A DNA stretch of 64,000 nucleotides from JBFMHP01 sp040752855 (GCA_040752855.1 JBFMHP010000021.1:124001-188000), one strand, 5' to 3'. Positions 49,301 through 58,533 are shown, numbered from the stretch's first letter. Numbers and translations: made by a program. Notes: generated by a model not told the origin, from the sequence alone.

Positions 49301-51165
49301 GCCGCCCAGCGCGAATCGCTCAACCACGGGGTCAGATCCGCGCCAGCGACCGGGCGGGAGATGAAGTAACCCTGGGCCATGTCACAGCCAAGCTTGATCA
49401 GATGGTGCAGCGTCGGTTCGTCCTCGATGCCTTCGGCCACCACGATACAGCCCATGTTGTGCGCCAGGTCGATGGTCGATTTCACGATCACGCTGTCGCT
49501 CTCGTTTTTCAGCATGTCCATGATGAAGGAACGATCGATCTTGATCTCGGAGACCGGCAGCCGCTTGAGATAGGAGAGCGAGGAATAGCCGGTGCCGAAA
49601 TCATCCACCGAGAGCTTGATGCCCATGGCATGCAGGCGGTTGAGTGTGGCCAGCGCCGCCTCGGGATCGGCCATGATGACGCTTTCGGTGATCTCGAGTT
49701 TCAGCTGTTCGGCGGGGATCGCCCACTTTTTCAGCAGCCGGTCGACCTGCTCGGCGAGGTGCTGGTCGTAGAGGTTGCGCGCGGAGAGATTGACCGCCAC
49801 GCTGATGTGGATGCCCTGATCCTGCCAGCGCCGGCACTGACGCAAGGATTCCTCCAGCACCCACAAGGTGAGCTTGCCGATCAGATCGCTTTTTTCGGCG
49901 AGATAGATGAAATCGTTCGGCGGGATCATGCCGCGGGTGGGATGCTTCCAGCGCACCAGGGTTTCGACGCTGGTGGTTTTGAGCGTTTGCAGATCGATTT
50001 TGGGTTGATAGAAGGCGACCAGCTGATTGTCCTCGATGGCGTGGCGCATCTCCGCCATCAGCGCCAGGCGCTGCACGCTGTAGGGATCGATCTCGCTATC
50101 GTATTGCTGAAAGGCGAGCCGCTGTTGCTTGGCGTGATACATGGCCGTTTCCGCGCGTTTGATCAAGGTGGCGGCATCCTCCGCGTCGTTCGGATACAGG
50201 GCGGCGCCGATGCTGGCGTGGGTCATGATCTCCAGACCGTTGATCGCGTAGGCTTGGTTGATTGCCTGGTTGAGCCGAGTGGCGAGTTGCGCGATCTCAT
50301 CATCCGAGCCGATGTGAACCGTGACGGCGAATTCGTCGCCGCCGAACCGTGACGCGATGGCGCCCGCGGGCAGGAGCGCCAGAATCCGCTGACTGGCCAA
50401 GCGCAGCATCTGATCGCCGGCGGTGTGGCCCAAGGTGTCGTTGATGTCGCGCAGATTGTTCAGATCGATGATGAACAAGGTCAGGGCGCGCTTACCCGCG
50501 ATCAATGCATCAAGCTCGCTGGTGAAATGATAACGGTTGGGCAGATCGGTCAGTTTGTCGTGTAACGCTTGATGGTGCAGCGCGGCGTTTTGCCCATCGA
50601 TGGTCGCCACGATGCGTTTGGAGGCGATCAGGGCGATCCAGATCGCAAGCCAGGTGATGACGAAGGCGAGGATCGCCAGGCGTTTGGCCAGTGTAACGGA
50701 AAAGGTCGGCAGCTCCGGGTCCTTGCGATGGATCAGCACCAGGGTGTAAGGCAGGGCCGGCAGGGCGGATTTGGCCCAGGAAAAGGCGTACTGCTCGGTG
50801 GTGATGTTGCCGTTGTGGCTTGGGCTGTCCAGCACTTCCTTTAGCGGAAAGGTCGCGGTCAACTCGTCGAGCACGGCTTGGGAGCCGCGTTGGTTCATGA
50901 TGATGTTTTTATGATCCGTTGCGAAGAATACGAACTCCGGTGATTCGCTGTGGGGCAGGAGTCCGCGGATCTGTTCCAGGCTGATCGTTTTTGGCAGCGC
51001 GGTGAGATGGGTTTTTACCTCGGTGGTGACGACCTGTTCCAGTAACACAAGCTCCTGGACATTGTTGGCATCCAGGGCGGCGCGATGGGCCACCAGTCCG
51101 AACAACACAAGCACGAACAACGCGACCAGCACAAAGGCGGTCACCAGGCGCTTTCTGACATTCAT
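49297..51165 (-). CDS. Membrane-bound GGDEF-EAL protein
   Basis: A 622-residue protein with TM1 (about 7-27) and TM2 (about 167-185) bounding a periplasmic sensor. The GGDEF domain has an intact RFGGDEFAV; the EAL domain shows SVETLVRWKHP (ETL variant), NLSARN, LEITESVI, DDFGTGYSSLSYLKRLPV and AEGIED, so phosphodiesterase residues look intact. It could make or degrade c-di-GMP. Its stop overlaps the hyuB-like gene. Confidence 0.9.
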   Translation of the reverse strand: MNVRKRLVTAFVLVALFVLVLFGLVAHRAALDANNVQELVLLEQVVTTEVKTHLTALPKTISLEQIRGLLPHSESPEFVFFATDHKNIIMNQRGSQAVLDELTATFPLKEVLDSPSHNGNITTEQYAFSWAKSALPALPYTLVLIHRKDPELPTFSVTLAKRLAILAFVITWLAIWIALIASKRIVATIDGQNAALHHQALHDKLTDLPNRYHFTSELDALIAGKRALTLFIIDLNNLRDINDTLGHTAGDQMLRLASQRILALLPAGAIASRFGGDEFAVTVHIGSDDEIAQLATRLNQAINQAYAINGLEIMTHASIGAALYPNDAEDAATLIKRAETAMYHAKQQRLAFQQYDSEIDPYSVQRLALMAEMRHAIEDNQLVAFYQPKIDLQTLKTTSVETLVRWKHPTRGMIPPNDFIYLAEKSDLIGKLTLWVLEESLRQCRRWQDQGIHISVAVNLSARNLYDQHLAEQVDRLLKKWAIPAEQLKLEITESVIMADPEAALATLNRLHAMGIKLSVDDFGTGYSSLSYLKRLPVSEIKIDRSFIMDMLKNESDSVIVKSTIDLAHNMGCIVVAEGIEDEPTLHHLIKLGCDMAQGYFISRPVAGADLTPWLSDSRWAA

Positions 51166-51174
51166 GCCCAGACT

Positions 51175-51396
51175 TTATTCTTTCGGTGCCTTGCAGGTGC
51201 TGATCCCGGCCAGGGCATAGACCGGGCAGAAGCCGCTGAAGGCCACGAATAGATTGACCACGCCGAAAACACCGAGTGCAATGGCCAGCAATTGGTCGCC
51301 GATGATGCTGCTGTCGATAAAGCCAAGATAAATACAGATGGCGGCGATGACGATGCGCGCGATTCGATCCATTGAGGAGGCGTTCTTTTTGAACAT
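51175..51396 (-). CDS. DUF2892 small membrane protein
   Basis: A 73-residue protein with two membrane helices: RIARIVIAAICIYLGF and IALGVFGVVNLFVAFSGFCP. The ending FCPVYALAGISTCK is typical of DUF2892 (YgaP-type membrane region), often linked to rhodanese or sulfur metabolism. It lies nine bases before the GGDEF-EAL gene on the same strand. Confidence 0.8.
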   Translation of the reverse strand: MFKKNASSMDRIARIVIAAICIYLGFIDSSIIGDQLLAIALGVFGVVNLFVAFSGFCPVYALAGISTCKAPKE

Positions 51397-51515
51397 AAAG
51401 CCCTCTGAAGTGTGCGGATAAAGGTGAGATTTGGTTAACTTTTCGTTATATCGGCATCGGCTAATAATGTGTTAATTTTTGAGCTCTTGGAGCAGGCGGG
51501 TGGGTGACACGAGTT

Positions 51516-53303
51516 ATGTGCGGAATCTGTGGTGAATTGCGATTGGATGATCGAGCGCCCGACCTGGGGTTGATCGATCGGATGATGACGCGGATCGCCC
51601 GGCGCGGGCCGAATCATGCGGGCAGTTATTCCGACGGGCCGCTGGCCTTCGGGCATCGGCGGCTGTCGATCATCGACTTGTCCGAGAAGGCCAATCAGCC
51701 GATGCTGGACCCGGACCTGGGGCTGAGTCTCGTATTCAACGGCACGATCTACAACTACCCGGAGCTGCGCCAGGAGCTCAAAGCACTCGGCTACCGGTTT
51801 TTTTCCAGCGGCGATACCGAGGTCATCCTCAAGGCCTATCACGCCTGGGGTGCGGCGTGCGTAAAGCGTCTGCACGGGATGTTCGCCTTCGCGATCTGGG
51901 ATCTCAAGGCCAAAAGGCTGTTCCTGGCGCGCGACCGGATGGGCATCAAGCCGCTCTATTACAGCCAGACCGCCACGGCGTTTCGCTTTGCTTCCAACAC
52001 CCAGGCCTTGCTCGAGGCCGCGGATGTGGACCGTGCCATCGATCCCATCGGCCTGCATCATCAACTGACCCTGCATGCGGTGATCCCCGCCCCGCGTACG
52101 ATCCTGAAAGGGGTGAAGAAGCTGATTCCGGGCACGTCCATGACGGTCGATCTGGACGGGCGGATCAGTGTTCAGCGCTACTGGACGCTCCAGGCACAGC
52201 GCCCCGCCGCGCCGCGCAGCGAGCAGGAGTGGGTCGACGCCATTCACGATTCCCTGCGCCGCGCGGTAAAACGGCGGCTTGAGATCGCCGATGTGCCGGT
52301 CGGCGTGCTGCTTTCCGGCGGCTTGGATTCAAGCCTCTTGGTCGCCTTGTTGGCCGAGGCCGGGGTGCGCGATCTGCGCACCTTCTCCATCGGTTTTGAG
52401 GACATCGGCGACGAGCGCGGCAGCGAGTTCGAGTATTCCGATCAGGTGGTCGCGCGCTATCAGACCCGGCATCAGAAGTATCACATCCCCAACAGCGAGG
52501 TGCTGCCACGCCTGCCCGAGGCGGTGGCCAATATGGCCGAGCCCATGGTCGGACAGGACGCCGTGGCGTTTTACCTGCTCGCTGAGCGGGTGTCGCAAGA
52601 GGTGCGCGTGGTGCAGAGTGGCCAAGGGGCCGACGAGGTATTCGGCGGTTATTTCTGGTATCCGCGCATGGACGCGGAGAGCGGCATCGATCTGGAGCGT
52701 TTCGCCAAGCATTATTTCGACCGGCGGCATCCCGAGTTTCTTGAGACCGTCACCCCCGCGTATCAAGGCGCGGATCACACCAGCGCGCTGATCGAAGAAC
52801 TGCTCGCCCTGCCGGGCGCCGATACCTTCCTCGACCGCGTGCTGCGCCTGGATGTGACCACGCTGATCGTCGATGACCCGGTCAAGCGGGTCGACAATAT
52901 GACCATGGCCTGGGGCCTGGAGGCGCGGGTGCCGTTTCTGGATCACGAGTTGGTGGAGCTGGCGTTTCAGGCGCCGCCCGAACTCAAGCTCAAGTCCGAC
53001 GGGAAGCACTTGCTCAAGGCGATCGCCCGCCCGCTGCTGCCGGCCCAGGTGATCGACCGGCCCAAGGGCTATTTCCCGATGCCGGCGTTGAAGTACGTGC
53101 GCGGGGAATTCCTCGACTTCATGCGCGATACACTCAATTCATCGGCCTGTCACCAGCGCGGGGTATTTTCGCGCCGCTATATCGATAAGCTGCTGGCCAG
53201 CCCGGAAGACCACTTCACCCCGCTGCGCGGCAGCAAGCTTTGGCACAGCGCCTTGCTGGAGTTTTGGCTGCAAACACATGTCGATAAGCGGGTGCGGGAC
53301 TAA
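51516..53303 (+). CDS. N-acetylglutaminylglutamine amidotransferase-type (AsnB family)
   Basis: A 595-residue glutamine-dependent amidotransferase. ATG at 51516 makes Cys2 the N-terminal nucleophile (MCGICGELRL), so an earlier in-frame GTG is rejected. The synthetase domain has the PP-loop LLSGGLDSSLL. Segments DGPLAFGHRRLSIIDLSEKA and ALLEAADVDRAIDPIGLHHQ closely resemble the subfamily that makes the osmolyte NAGGN rather than asparagine. Its usual partners (acetyltransferase-ligase and peptidase) are not adjacent. Confidence 0.75.
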   Translation: MCGICGELRLDDRAPDLGLIDRMMTRIARRGPNHAGSYSDGPLAFGHRRLSIIDLSEKANQPMLDPDLGLSLVFNGTIYNYPELRQELKALGYRFFSSGDTEVILKAYHAWGAACVKRLHGMFAFAIWDLKAKRLFLARDRMGIKPLYYSQTATAFRFASNTQALLEAADVDRAIDPIGLHHQLTLHAVIPAPRTILKGVKKLIPGTSMTVDLDGRISVQRYWTLQAQRPAAPRSEQEWVDAIHDSLRRAVKRRLEIADVPVGVLLSGGLDSSLLVALLAEAGVRDLRTFSIGFEDIGDERGSEFEYSDQVVARYQTRHQKYHIPNSEVLPRLPEAVANMAEPMVGQDAVAFYLLAERVSQEVRVVQSGQGADEVFGGYFWYPRMDAESGIDLERFAKHYFDRRHPEFLETVTPAYQGADHTSALIEELLALPGADTFLDRVLRLDVTTLIVDDPVKRVDNMTMAWGLEARVPFLDHELVELAFQAPPELKLKSDGKHLLKAIARPLLPAQVIDRPKGYFPMPALKYVRGEFLDFMRDTLNSSACHQRGVFSRRYIDKLLASPEDHFTPLRGSKLWHSALLEFWLQTHVDKRVRD

Positions 53304-53348
53304 ATTGTTGTAAAAAAATGCCTACATTCCGAGATATACTTTTTTAAT

Positions 53349-53370
53349 AAATGTGATGTAGTTCACATTT
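53349..53370. promoter_or_regulatory. CRP-type site upstream of grxD
   Basis: AAATGTGATGTAGTTCACATTT is a perfect palindrome with 8-base arms containing TGTGA-N6-TCACA, the CRP/Vfr consensus. It lies between the amidotransferase stop and grxD, about 135 bases before the latter. Confidence 0.75.
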
Positions 53371-53391
53371 GTCATGATAGGAAAATCCGTC

Positions 53392-53416
53392 TTTACCTTC
53401 TAAAATAGTCGGGTAT
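53392..53416 (+). promoter_or_regulatory. IscR-type-1-like site upstream of grxD
   Basis: CTAAAATAGTCGGGTAT fits the right half of the type 1 IscR consensus exactly (TAGTCGGGTAT), and the left half matches at about 8 of 14 positions. Fe-S cluster status control of a Grx4-type protein would make sense. Confidence 0.5.
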
Positions 53417-53503
53417 TATTGTCTTGCTCACGGATGATGATAGGCATTACATTCAAACTTGATAAAAATACTAAGAAATTAACGTATTGTGAGGTAATGT
53501 TAT

Positions 53504-53839
53504 ATGACTCCGTTAGAGCGCATTAAGAAACAAGTGACTGATAATAAGGTCATTATCTACATGAAGGGTACGCCGCAGCTGCCTTCGTGCGGATTTTCCA
53601 GCCGCGCGTCTCAAGCCTTGATGGCCTGTGGCGAGGAGTTCGCCTACGTGAATGTGCTGGAAGACCCGGAAATCTACGAGAACCTGCCCAAATTCGCGGA
53701 CTGGCCGACATTCCCTCAGATCTACATCAACGGTGAGTTGATCGGCGGGTGTGATATTACCCTGGAGCTGTTCCGTAGCGGTGAGCTGCAGAAGATGGTG
53801 AAGGAAGCGATGCATTCCAGCACGGAATCCAATGCCTAG
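53504..53839 (+). CDS. grxD: Monothiol glutaredoxin Grx4 type
   Basis: A 111-residue CGFS glutaredoxin. The CGFS motif lies at residues 29-32 (PQLPSCGFSSRASQ), with the glutathione-binding WPTFPQIYINGELIGGCDI. Such proteins carry and deliver [2Fe-2S] clusters with BolA partners. GTGAGGT upstream places ATG at 53504. Confidence 0.95.
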   Translation: MTPLERIKKQVTDNKVIIYMKGTPQLPSCGFSSRASQALMACGEEFAYVNVLEDPEIYENLPKFADWPTFPQIYINGELIGGCDITLELFRSGELQKMVKEAMHSSTESNA

Positions 53840-53862
53840 CCTAGTGTGGTTTGGTTGATGAG

Positions 53863-53897
53863 ATGAATCCCGCCCGGTGCGGGATTCATTGTTTTTG
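53863..53897. terminator. Terminator between grxD and rnt
   Basis: ATGAATCCCGC and GCGGGATTCAT pair around five bases, followed by TGTTTTT. It separates the convergent genes. Confidence 0.8.
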
Positions 53898-53901
53898 GCT
53901 T

Positions 53902-54561
53902 CTAGAATCCCATCGACGGCATCTTGCCGCCATCCAGCGCGCCGAAGGTCTTGTTCATGGTGTCCCAGTTGTTGACGATGATGCAAAACAGCTCGGCGGT
54001 CTTCTGCGCATCATAGATCGCCGAATGCGCCTCGCTCTCGGCCCAGCCTAGGCCCGCGGCCTGCGCGGCGCGCGCCAGCACGGTTTGTCCATAGGCCAAG
54101 CCCGCCAGGGTGGCGGTGTCGAAGGTGCTGAAGTTGTGGAAGGGATTACGTTTGAGCTTGGTGCGTTCCACCGCTTCATGCACAAATGCCAGATCGAAGG
54201 TGGGATTGTGGCCGACCAGGATGGCGCGGGTGCAGCCGGTGGCCTTCAATTCGCGTCGGATGGCGCTGAAGATGCGCTCCAGGGCCTCGCGCTCGGGGAC
54301 CGCCATGCGAAAGGGATGATAGGGGTCGATGCCGGTGATGTCGAGCGAGGCCTGTTCGATGTTCGCCCCTGGGAAGGGTGCGACATGGCAGTGGATGGTC
54401 TCGCGTAAATGGATGTCGCCTCCTTCGTCCATCCCGAGCGTGACGGCGGCGATCTCCAGCAGGGCATCGGTCTTGGCGTTGAAGCCGCCGGTCTCGACAT
54501 CCACCACCACCGGCAGAAAGCCGCGAAAGCGCTGGGCGATGGGCGCTTTGTCGTTAGCCAT
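53902..54561 (-). CDS. rnt: Ribonuclease T
   Basis: A 219-residue DEDD-type 3' exonuclease that trims tRNA and other stable RNA ends. Catalytic residues are in VVVDVETGGF (D21, E23), GHNPTFDLAF and SEAHSAIYDAQ. The ending RNPFHNFSTFDTATL is typical. Its start overlaps the pyrC stop by one base (TGATG). Confidence 0.93.
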   Translation of the reverse strand: MANDKAPIAQRFRGFLPVVVDVETGGFNAKTDALLEIAAVTLGMDEGGDIHLRETIHCHVAPFPGANIEQASLDITGIDPYHPFRMAVPEREALERIFSAIRRELKATGCTRAILVGHNPTFDLAFVHEAVERTKLKRNPFHNFSTFDTATLAGLAYGQTVLARAAQAAGLGWAESEAHSAIYDAQKTAELFCIIVNNWDTMNKTFGALDGGKMPSMGF

Positions 54562-55595
54562 CAGGCTGCCACCTGCCAGCGCACGTTCTGACCGGCGCGG
54601 AAAGGGATGACGACCTGATCACCCATCGGATAACTCTCGGCGACCGACCACGGCTGTTTGCGCAAGGTGATCGTACCGGTGTTGCGCGGCAGGCCGTAGA
54701 AATCCGCGCCGTAAAAACTGGCAAAACCTTCCAGCCTAGCGAGCGCCCCGGCATCTTCGAAGATCTCGGCATACAGCTCGATCGCGGCGGGTGCGGTGAA
54801 CATGCCGGCGCAACCGCAGGCGGTCTCCTTGGTGTTGCGGGTGTGCGGGGCGCTGTCGGTGCCGAGAAAGAATTTCGGACTGCCGCTGATCGCCGCTTCC
54901 AGCAGCGCCACGCGATGCTGCTCGCGCTTGAGCACCGGCAGGCAGTAGTGGTGTGGCTGGATGCCGCCGACCAGCATGGCATTGCGGTTGAGCAGCAGGT
55001 GTTGCACCGTGAGGGTGGCTGCGACGTTGGGGCCGGATGCGCGCACGAAGGCCGCGGCATCGGCGGTGGTGATGTGTTCGAACACGACCTTGAGTTTGGG
55101 GAAGCGCGCGAGCAGCGGTTGCATCACCTGCTCGATGAACACCGCCTCGCGGTCGAAGATGTCGACCGAGGGTGTGGTGACCTCGCCGTGGACCAGCAGC
55201 GGCATGCCCAGTTCTTCCATCGCGGCCAGTGCCGCGTAGGTGTGGCGGATATCGCTCACGCCGCTGTCGGAGTGGGTGGTCGCCCCGGCGGGGTAGAGCT
55301 TGACGCCATGGACCAGGCCGCTCGCCTTGGCGCGTTGGATCTCGTGCGCCGAGGTGGTGTCGGTGAGGTATAGCGTCATCAGCGGCTCGAAGCCATGGCC
55401 GGCCGGCAGGGTCGCCAGGATACGCGCGCGGTAGGCCAAGGCTGCGTCGGTGGTGGTGACCGGCGGCTTGAGGTTGGGCATGATGATCGCGCGTTTGAAG
55501 CAGCGGGCGGTGTGTTTGACGATGTCGGCGAGCACCGCGCCGTCGCGCACGTGCAGGTGCCAGTCATCGGGTCGGGTGAGGGTGAGTGTTTCCAC
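54561..55595 (-). CDS. pyrC: Dihydroorotase
   Basis: A 344-residue zinc enzyme of pyrimidine synthesis that interconverts carbamoyl-aspartate and dihydroorotate. Zinc His13 and His15 are in DDWHLHVRDG, and the carboxylated Lys is in HGVKLYPAGATTHSDSGV. LGTDSAPHTRNTKE holds the catalytic Asp. It is class II (E. coli type) by length. It is coupled with rnt. Confidence 0.95.
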   Translation of the reverse strand: METLTLTRPDDWHLHVRDGAVLADIVKHTARCFKRAIIMPNLKPPVTTTDAALAYRARILATLPAGHGFEPLMTLYLTDTTSAHEIQRAKASGLVHGVKLYPAGATTHSDSGVSDIRHTYAALAAMEELGMPLLVHGEVTTPSVDIFDREAVFIEQVMQPLLARFPKLKVVFEHITTADAAAFVRASGPNVAATLTVQHLLLNRNAMLVGGIQPHHYCLPVLKREQHRVALLEAAISGSPKFFLGTDSAPHTRNTKETACGCAGMFTAPAAIELYAEIFEDAGALARLEGFASFYGADFYGLPRNTGTITLRKQPWSVAESYPMGDQVVIPFRAGQNVRWQVAA

Positions 55596-55719
55596 GGGCG
55601 TCTTTCGGTTATCTCAAAGAATGGGCACAGTATGCCATTTTTCGCGAGGTGGCTCATCCGGGAATGTGTGAACCGGGTGCAATTCCGTATAATCGCGGCG
55701 AATAAATTATCGATTTAAT

Positions 55720-55766
55720 CCCCTCACCCCCACCCTCTCCCTGAGGGAGAGGGCGTCGCTAGGGGC
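55720..55766. repeat. Palindromic REP-like repeat upstream of rsmE
   Basis: CCCTCTCCCTGAGGGAGAGGG is a perfect dyad (55733-55753) within CCCCTCACCCC..CTAGGGGC flanks, the common proteobacterial intergenic type. It lies in the divergent pyrC/rsmE gap. Confidence 0.7.
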
Positions 55767-55784
55767 ACGGTCAAAGAGGATGAC

Positions 55785-56534
55785 ATGCGTATTCCCCGCA
55801 TCTTTATCGAACAGGCATTGCAGGTCGGCGCGCAGATCGAACTGCCGGCCGAAGCGGCCAATTACTGTCTGCGCGTGCTGCGCCTGAAAGAGGGCGCGGA
55901 GCTGGTGCTGTTCAATGGCCAGGGCGGGGAGTATGCGGCACGGCTCGTGGCGGCGGGGAAGCGCGAGGCGCGCGTTGAAATTGCGGCCCATTCGCCGCGC
56001 GAGGCGGAATCGCCGTTGCGGATCACGCTGGCGCAAGGGATCTCGAAGGGTGAGCGCATGGACTACACCCTTCAGAAATCGGTCGAGCTGGGGGTGGCGC
56101 GGATCGTCCCGTTGCAGACCGAGCGCACCGTGGTCAATCTGCGTGATGAGCGTGCCGACAAGCGTGTGTTGCATTGGCAGGGGGTGGTGCGCTCGGCCTG
56201 CGAGCAATGCGGGCGGAATCGGTTGCCGGCCGTCGAGCCGATCCAGGGCTATGCCGCCTGGCTGCGCGAGGTCCCCGCCGGATTGAAGCTTGTGCTCCAT
56301 CATCGCGCCGATCAGGGGCTGCGCACTCTAAAGCCTGATGACAACAGACTGACCTTGCTGATCGGCCCCGAAGGCGGGCTGAGCGAGGCGGAGATCGAGC
56401 AGGCGATCGCGGCGGGCTTCACGCCGGTGTGTCTGGGCCCGCGGGTGCTGCGCACTGAGACGGCGGCCGTTACCGCGATCTCTGCGCTCCAGGCCTTGTG
56501 GGGGGATATCGGAGTGACGAGTACGGAGCGTTAA
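55785..56534 (+). CDS. rsmE: 16S rRNA m3U1498 methyltransferase
   Basis: A 249-residue SPOUT-fold enzyme. TLAQGISKGERMDYTLQKSV, LTLLIGPEGGLSEAEIEQA and LGPRVLRTETAAVTAISALQ form the SAM-binding knot. It methylates U1498 in 16S rRNA in the small-subunit decoding region. Start ATG at 55785; convergent with the LuxR-hydrolase gene. Confidence 0.93.
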   Translation: MRIPRIFIEQALQVGAQIELPAEAANYCLRVLRLKEGAELVLFNGQGGEYAARLVAAGKREARVEIAAHSPREAESPLRITLAQGISKGERMDYTLQKSVELGVARIVPLQTERTVVNLRDERADKRVLHWQGVVRSACEQCGRNRLPAVEPIQGYAAWLREVPAGLKLVLHHRADQGLRTLKPDDNRLTLLIGPEGGLSEAEIEQAIAAGFTPVCLGPRVLRTETAAVTAISALQALWGDIGVTSTER

Positions 56535-56583
56535 GGAGCTCGCCTCCGCGCACGAATTTTTGTTTACGGATTCAACCCTCTCT

Positions 56584-58467
56584 TCATGCGCTGAGCAGCG
56601 CATCGAGAATCTCCCCAAACTGGCTGAAATACAAGTAGTGCCCTTTTTTCGGCACGGTGCGGAGCTTGACCTGCGGCAATTGATCCGCCAGCCGTTTGGC
56701 CAGCACGAACGGCACATGGTTGTCTTCCACGCCGTGCCATTGGTCCAAGGGAACCGTAATGGCTGCCGGATCGAAATCCCATGGCTGCATCAACGCCGCC
56801 ACCTCATGGGCAAAGCCCAATCCGCCCTGATGGATGCCTTCGGACAGGATGGTGTAGAAGCTGTCCTCGAAATCCTGGGTCTGGAAGACCTTGGCATCGG
56901 TCGGGCCCATCTTGGTGGCCATGAAATTGAGAAAACGTCTGGGATTGCTCATGATGCCCTTGCGCATGAGCGAGACGAAGATGCGGTGGACCTGCGGCAG
57001 GTCGCGCGCCAGGCGTAGATTCATCCGGTAGATCGGGATGGTGAGTTTGAGGTCGGCCTCGGTCTGCGGGGCCAGGCCCACGCTGACCAGCGCAAGCTTC
57101 CTGATCCGTTGCGGCATCACGGTGGCGGCGGCCATGGCATAACGGCCGCCCATGGCGTAACCGGCCAGATGGAAGTCATCGAGCTTCAGGGCATCGGCCA
57201 GTTGGCCCAGATCCGCGCACCACTCGGTGAACCCGTTGAAGGGCTTGGCGTCCGAGCCGCCAAAGCCGGGGCGGTCGGGAATGATCAGGTGCAGGCCGCG
57301 CTCGGCCGCGAGCTCATGCCCGCGCACCGGCAGTTCCAGTCGGCAGCCCAGCACGCTGTGGCAGATAATCACGGGCTGGCCCTTGGGGTCGCCGTACTCC
57401 TGGTAGGCCATGATCCGGTCATCGCAGAGTAGCAGGGTGCGCGGGCTGCCGCTATGCGGCATCCGTGGCTTGATCAGTCCCAGCCGGACGTCCTGTTTGG
57501 TGAATTCCTGGAGCGTGTTTTTGATCAGCGAGCCGGGGCCGGTTAGCATCAGGCTGACCAGTTCGGCCTGGCGCCGGGTGTGGGTCTTGGCCAGGATCGA
57601 TTTGACGTGCGTGCGCACCGTGTGTTCGCTGACCCAGGTCTGTTTGGCGATCTCGCCGATGCTGTGGCCGCGCACCAGCATGTTGACGATATCGGATTCC
57701 TTGGCGGTCAGGTGATAGAGCTCGGCCACCGCCTGCGGCAGATTGAACGGCTGCTGCTTGCGCGGCGAGATGAACACCGCGACGGTGGATTCGGCCTCGT
57801 CCAGGCGCGGCTTGATCGGCACCAGCACCGCCATCAGGTCGGTGTGATCGTCATCCTCGCAGGAGAGATACAGCGCTTCGCTGCGCAGTTCCGGAACGCC
57901 GCTGGAGGACAGTTCGCCGATGACGGTGTGCAGGCGGCGGGTCATGTCGGACTTCGCGCACGAGAGCCGGTGCTGGTTCTCGCGCAGGCCGGCCTTTTGT
58001 GCCAGCAGCGCAAGGGCCCGGGAATTGGCCTCCAAGATGCGGGCGTCCTTGTTGACGATGACCAGGGCGATGGGCAGTTGATCGAGCAGGGAGGCGATGA
58101 TGTCGTGCGACTCTTCCATGTCCGCCAGGCGCTTGGAGATCATGAGCGCGCGCTTGAAGTGTTCCATCAGGATGTCGTGGATGCCGCCGGGCTGGCTGGC
58201 GGAGGGCTGCCTGAGCCAGCCTTGGTCCGCCGCGAGGCTGTTGAGGTTTTTCAGGGCATCGATCATCGAGGCGTGCTGGCGCGTGGCCTCGGCCTCGCCG
58301 ACGTCTGTCGGGGCGACGCCAAGTTGCGCGATCGAGTTGCCATCGCCGGCGCCTTGTTCGGCGAACTCCGCCAGGGCATCGAGCAGTTCCAGCCATTTCT
58401 GAGGATCGACCGCGGCCTCGTAAATGAGGTCGATGAGTTCGTGCAGACTGATGTGTTTGCTGTTCAT
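56584..58467 (-). CDS. LuxR-type regulator fused to an alpha/beta-hydrolase-like domain lacking its nucleophile
   Basis: A 627-residue protein of rare architecture. Residues 1-120 are unassigned helical sequence; 120-240 look like a PAS domain (PIALVIVNKDARILEANSRA). A LuxR-type HTH at about 252-304 reads LTAKESDIVNMLVRGHSIGE to SEHTVRTHVKSILAKTHTRR. From about 340 there is an alpha/beta-hydrolase fold, with the nucleophile elbow GYAMGG having Ala438 instead of Ser, while Asp582 (EDNHVP) and His610 (KKGHYLYF) remain. The domain probably binds a ligand without hydrolysing it and controls the DNA-binding part. A dyad upstream may be its operator. ATG at 58467 was chosen for homology onset; the frame is open further upstream. 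Confidence 0.78.
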   Translation of the reverse strand: MNSKHISLHELIDLIYEAAVDPQKWLELLDALAEFAEQGAGDGNSIAQLGVAPTDVGEAEATRQHASMIDALKNLNSLAADQGWLRQPSASQPGGIHDILMEHFKRALMISKRLADMEESHDIIASLLDQLPIALVIVNKDARILEANSRALALLAQKAGLRENQHRLSCAKSDMTRRLHTVIGELSSSGVPELRSEALYLSCEDDDHTDLMAVLVPIKPRLDEAESTVAVFISPRKQQPFNLPQAVAELYHLTAKESDIVNMLVRGHSIGEIAKQTWVSEHTVRTHVKSILAKTHTRRQAELVSLMLTGPGSLIKNTLQEFTKQDVRLGLIKPRMPHSGSPRTLLLCDDRIMAYQEYGDPKGQPVIICHSVLGCRLELPVRGHELAAERGLHLIIPDRPGFGGSDAKPFNGFTEWCADLGQLADALKLDDFHLAGYAMGGRYAMAAATVMPQRIRKLALVSVGLAPQTEADLKLTIPIYRMNLRLARDLPQVHRIFVSLMRKGIMSNPRRFLNFMATKMGPTDAKVFQTQDFEDSFYTILSEGIHQGGLGFAHEVAALMQPWDFDPAAITVPLDQWHGVEDNHVPFVLAKRLADQLPQVKLRTVPKKGHYLYFSQFGEILDALLSA

Positions 58468-58504
58468 GGTGATCGCTCGCCGCTGCCCGCTTGAGGTTGG
58501 CTCC

Positions 58505-58533
58505 GGGGTGACGGCCCGAGGCGCCGTCACCCC
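58505..58533. promoter_or_regulatory. GC-rich dyad between LuxR-hydrolase and patatin genes
   Basis: GGGGTGACGGC and GCCGTCACCCC, perfect 11-base arms with a seven-base spacer, 38 bases before the LuxR-type gene start and about 150 before the divergent patatin gene. A candidate operator for the LuxR-type protein, or a hairpin. Confidence 0.5.
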
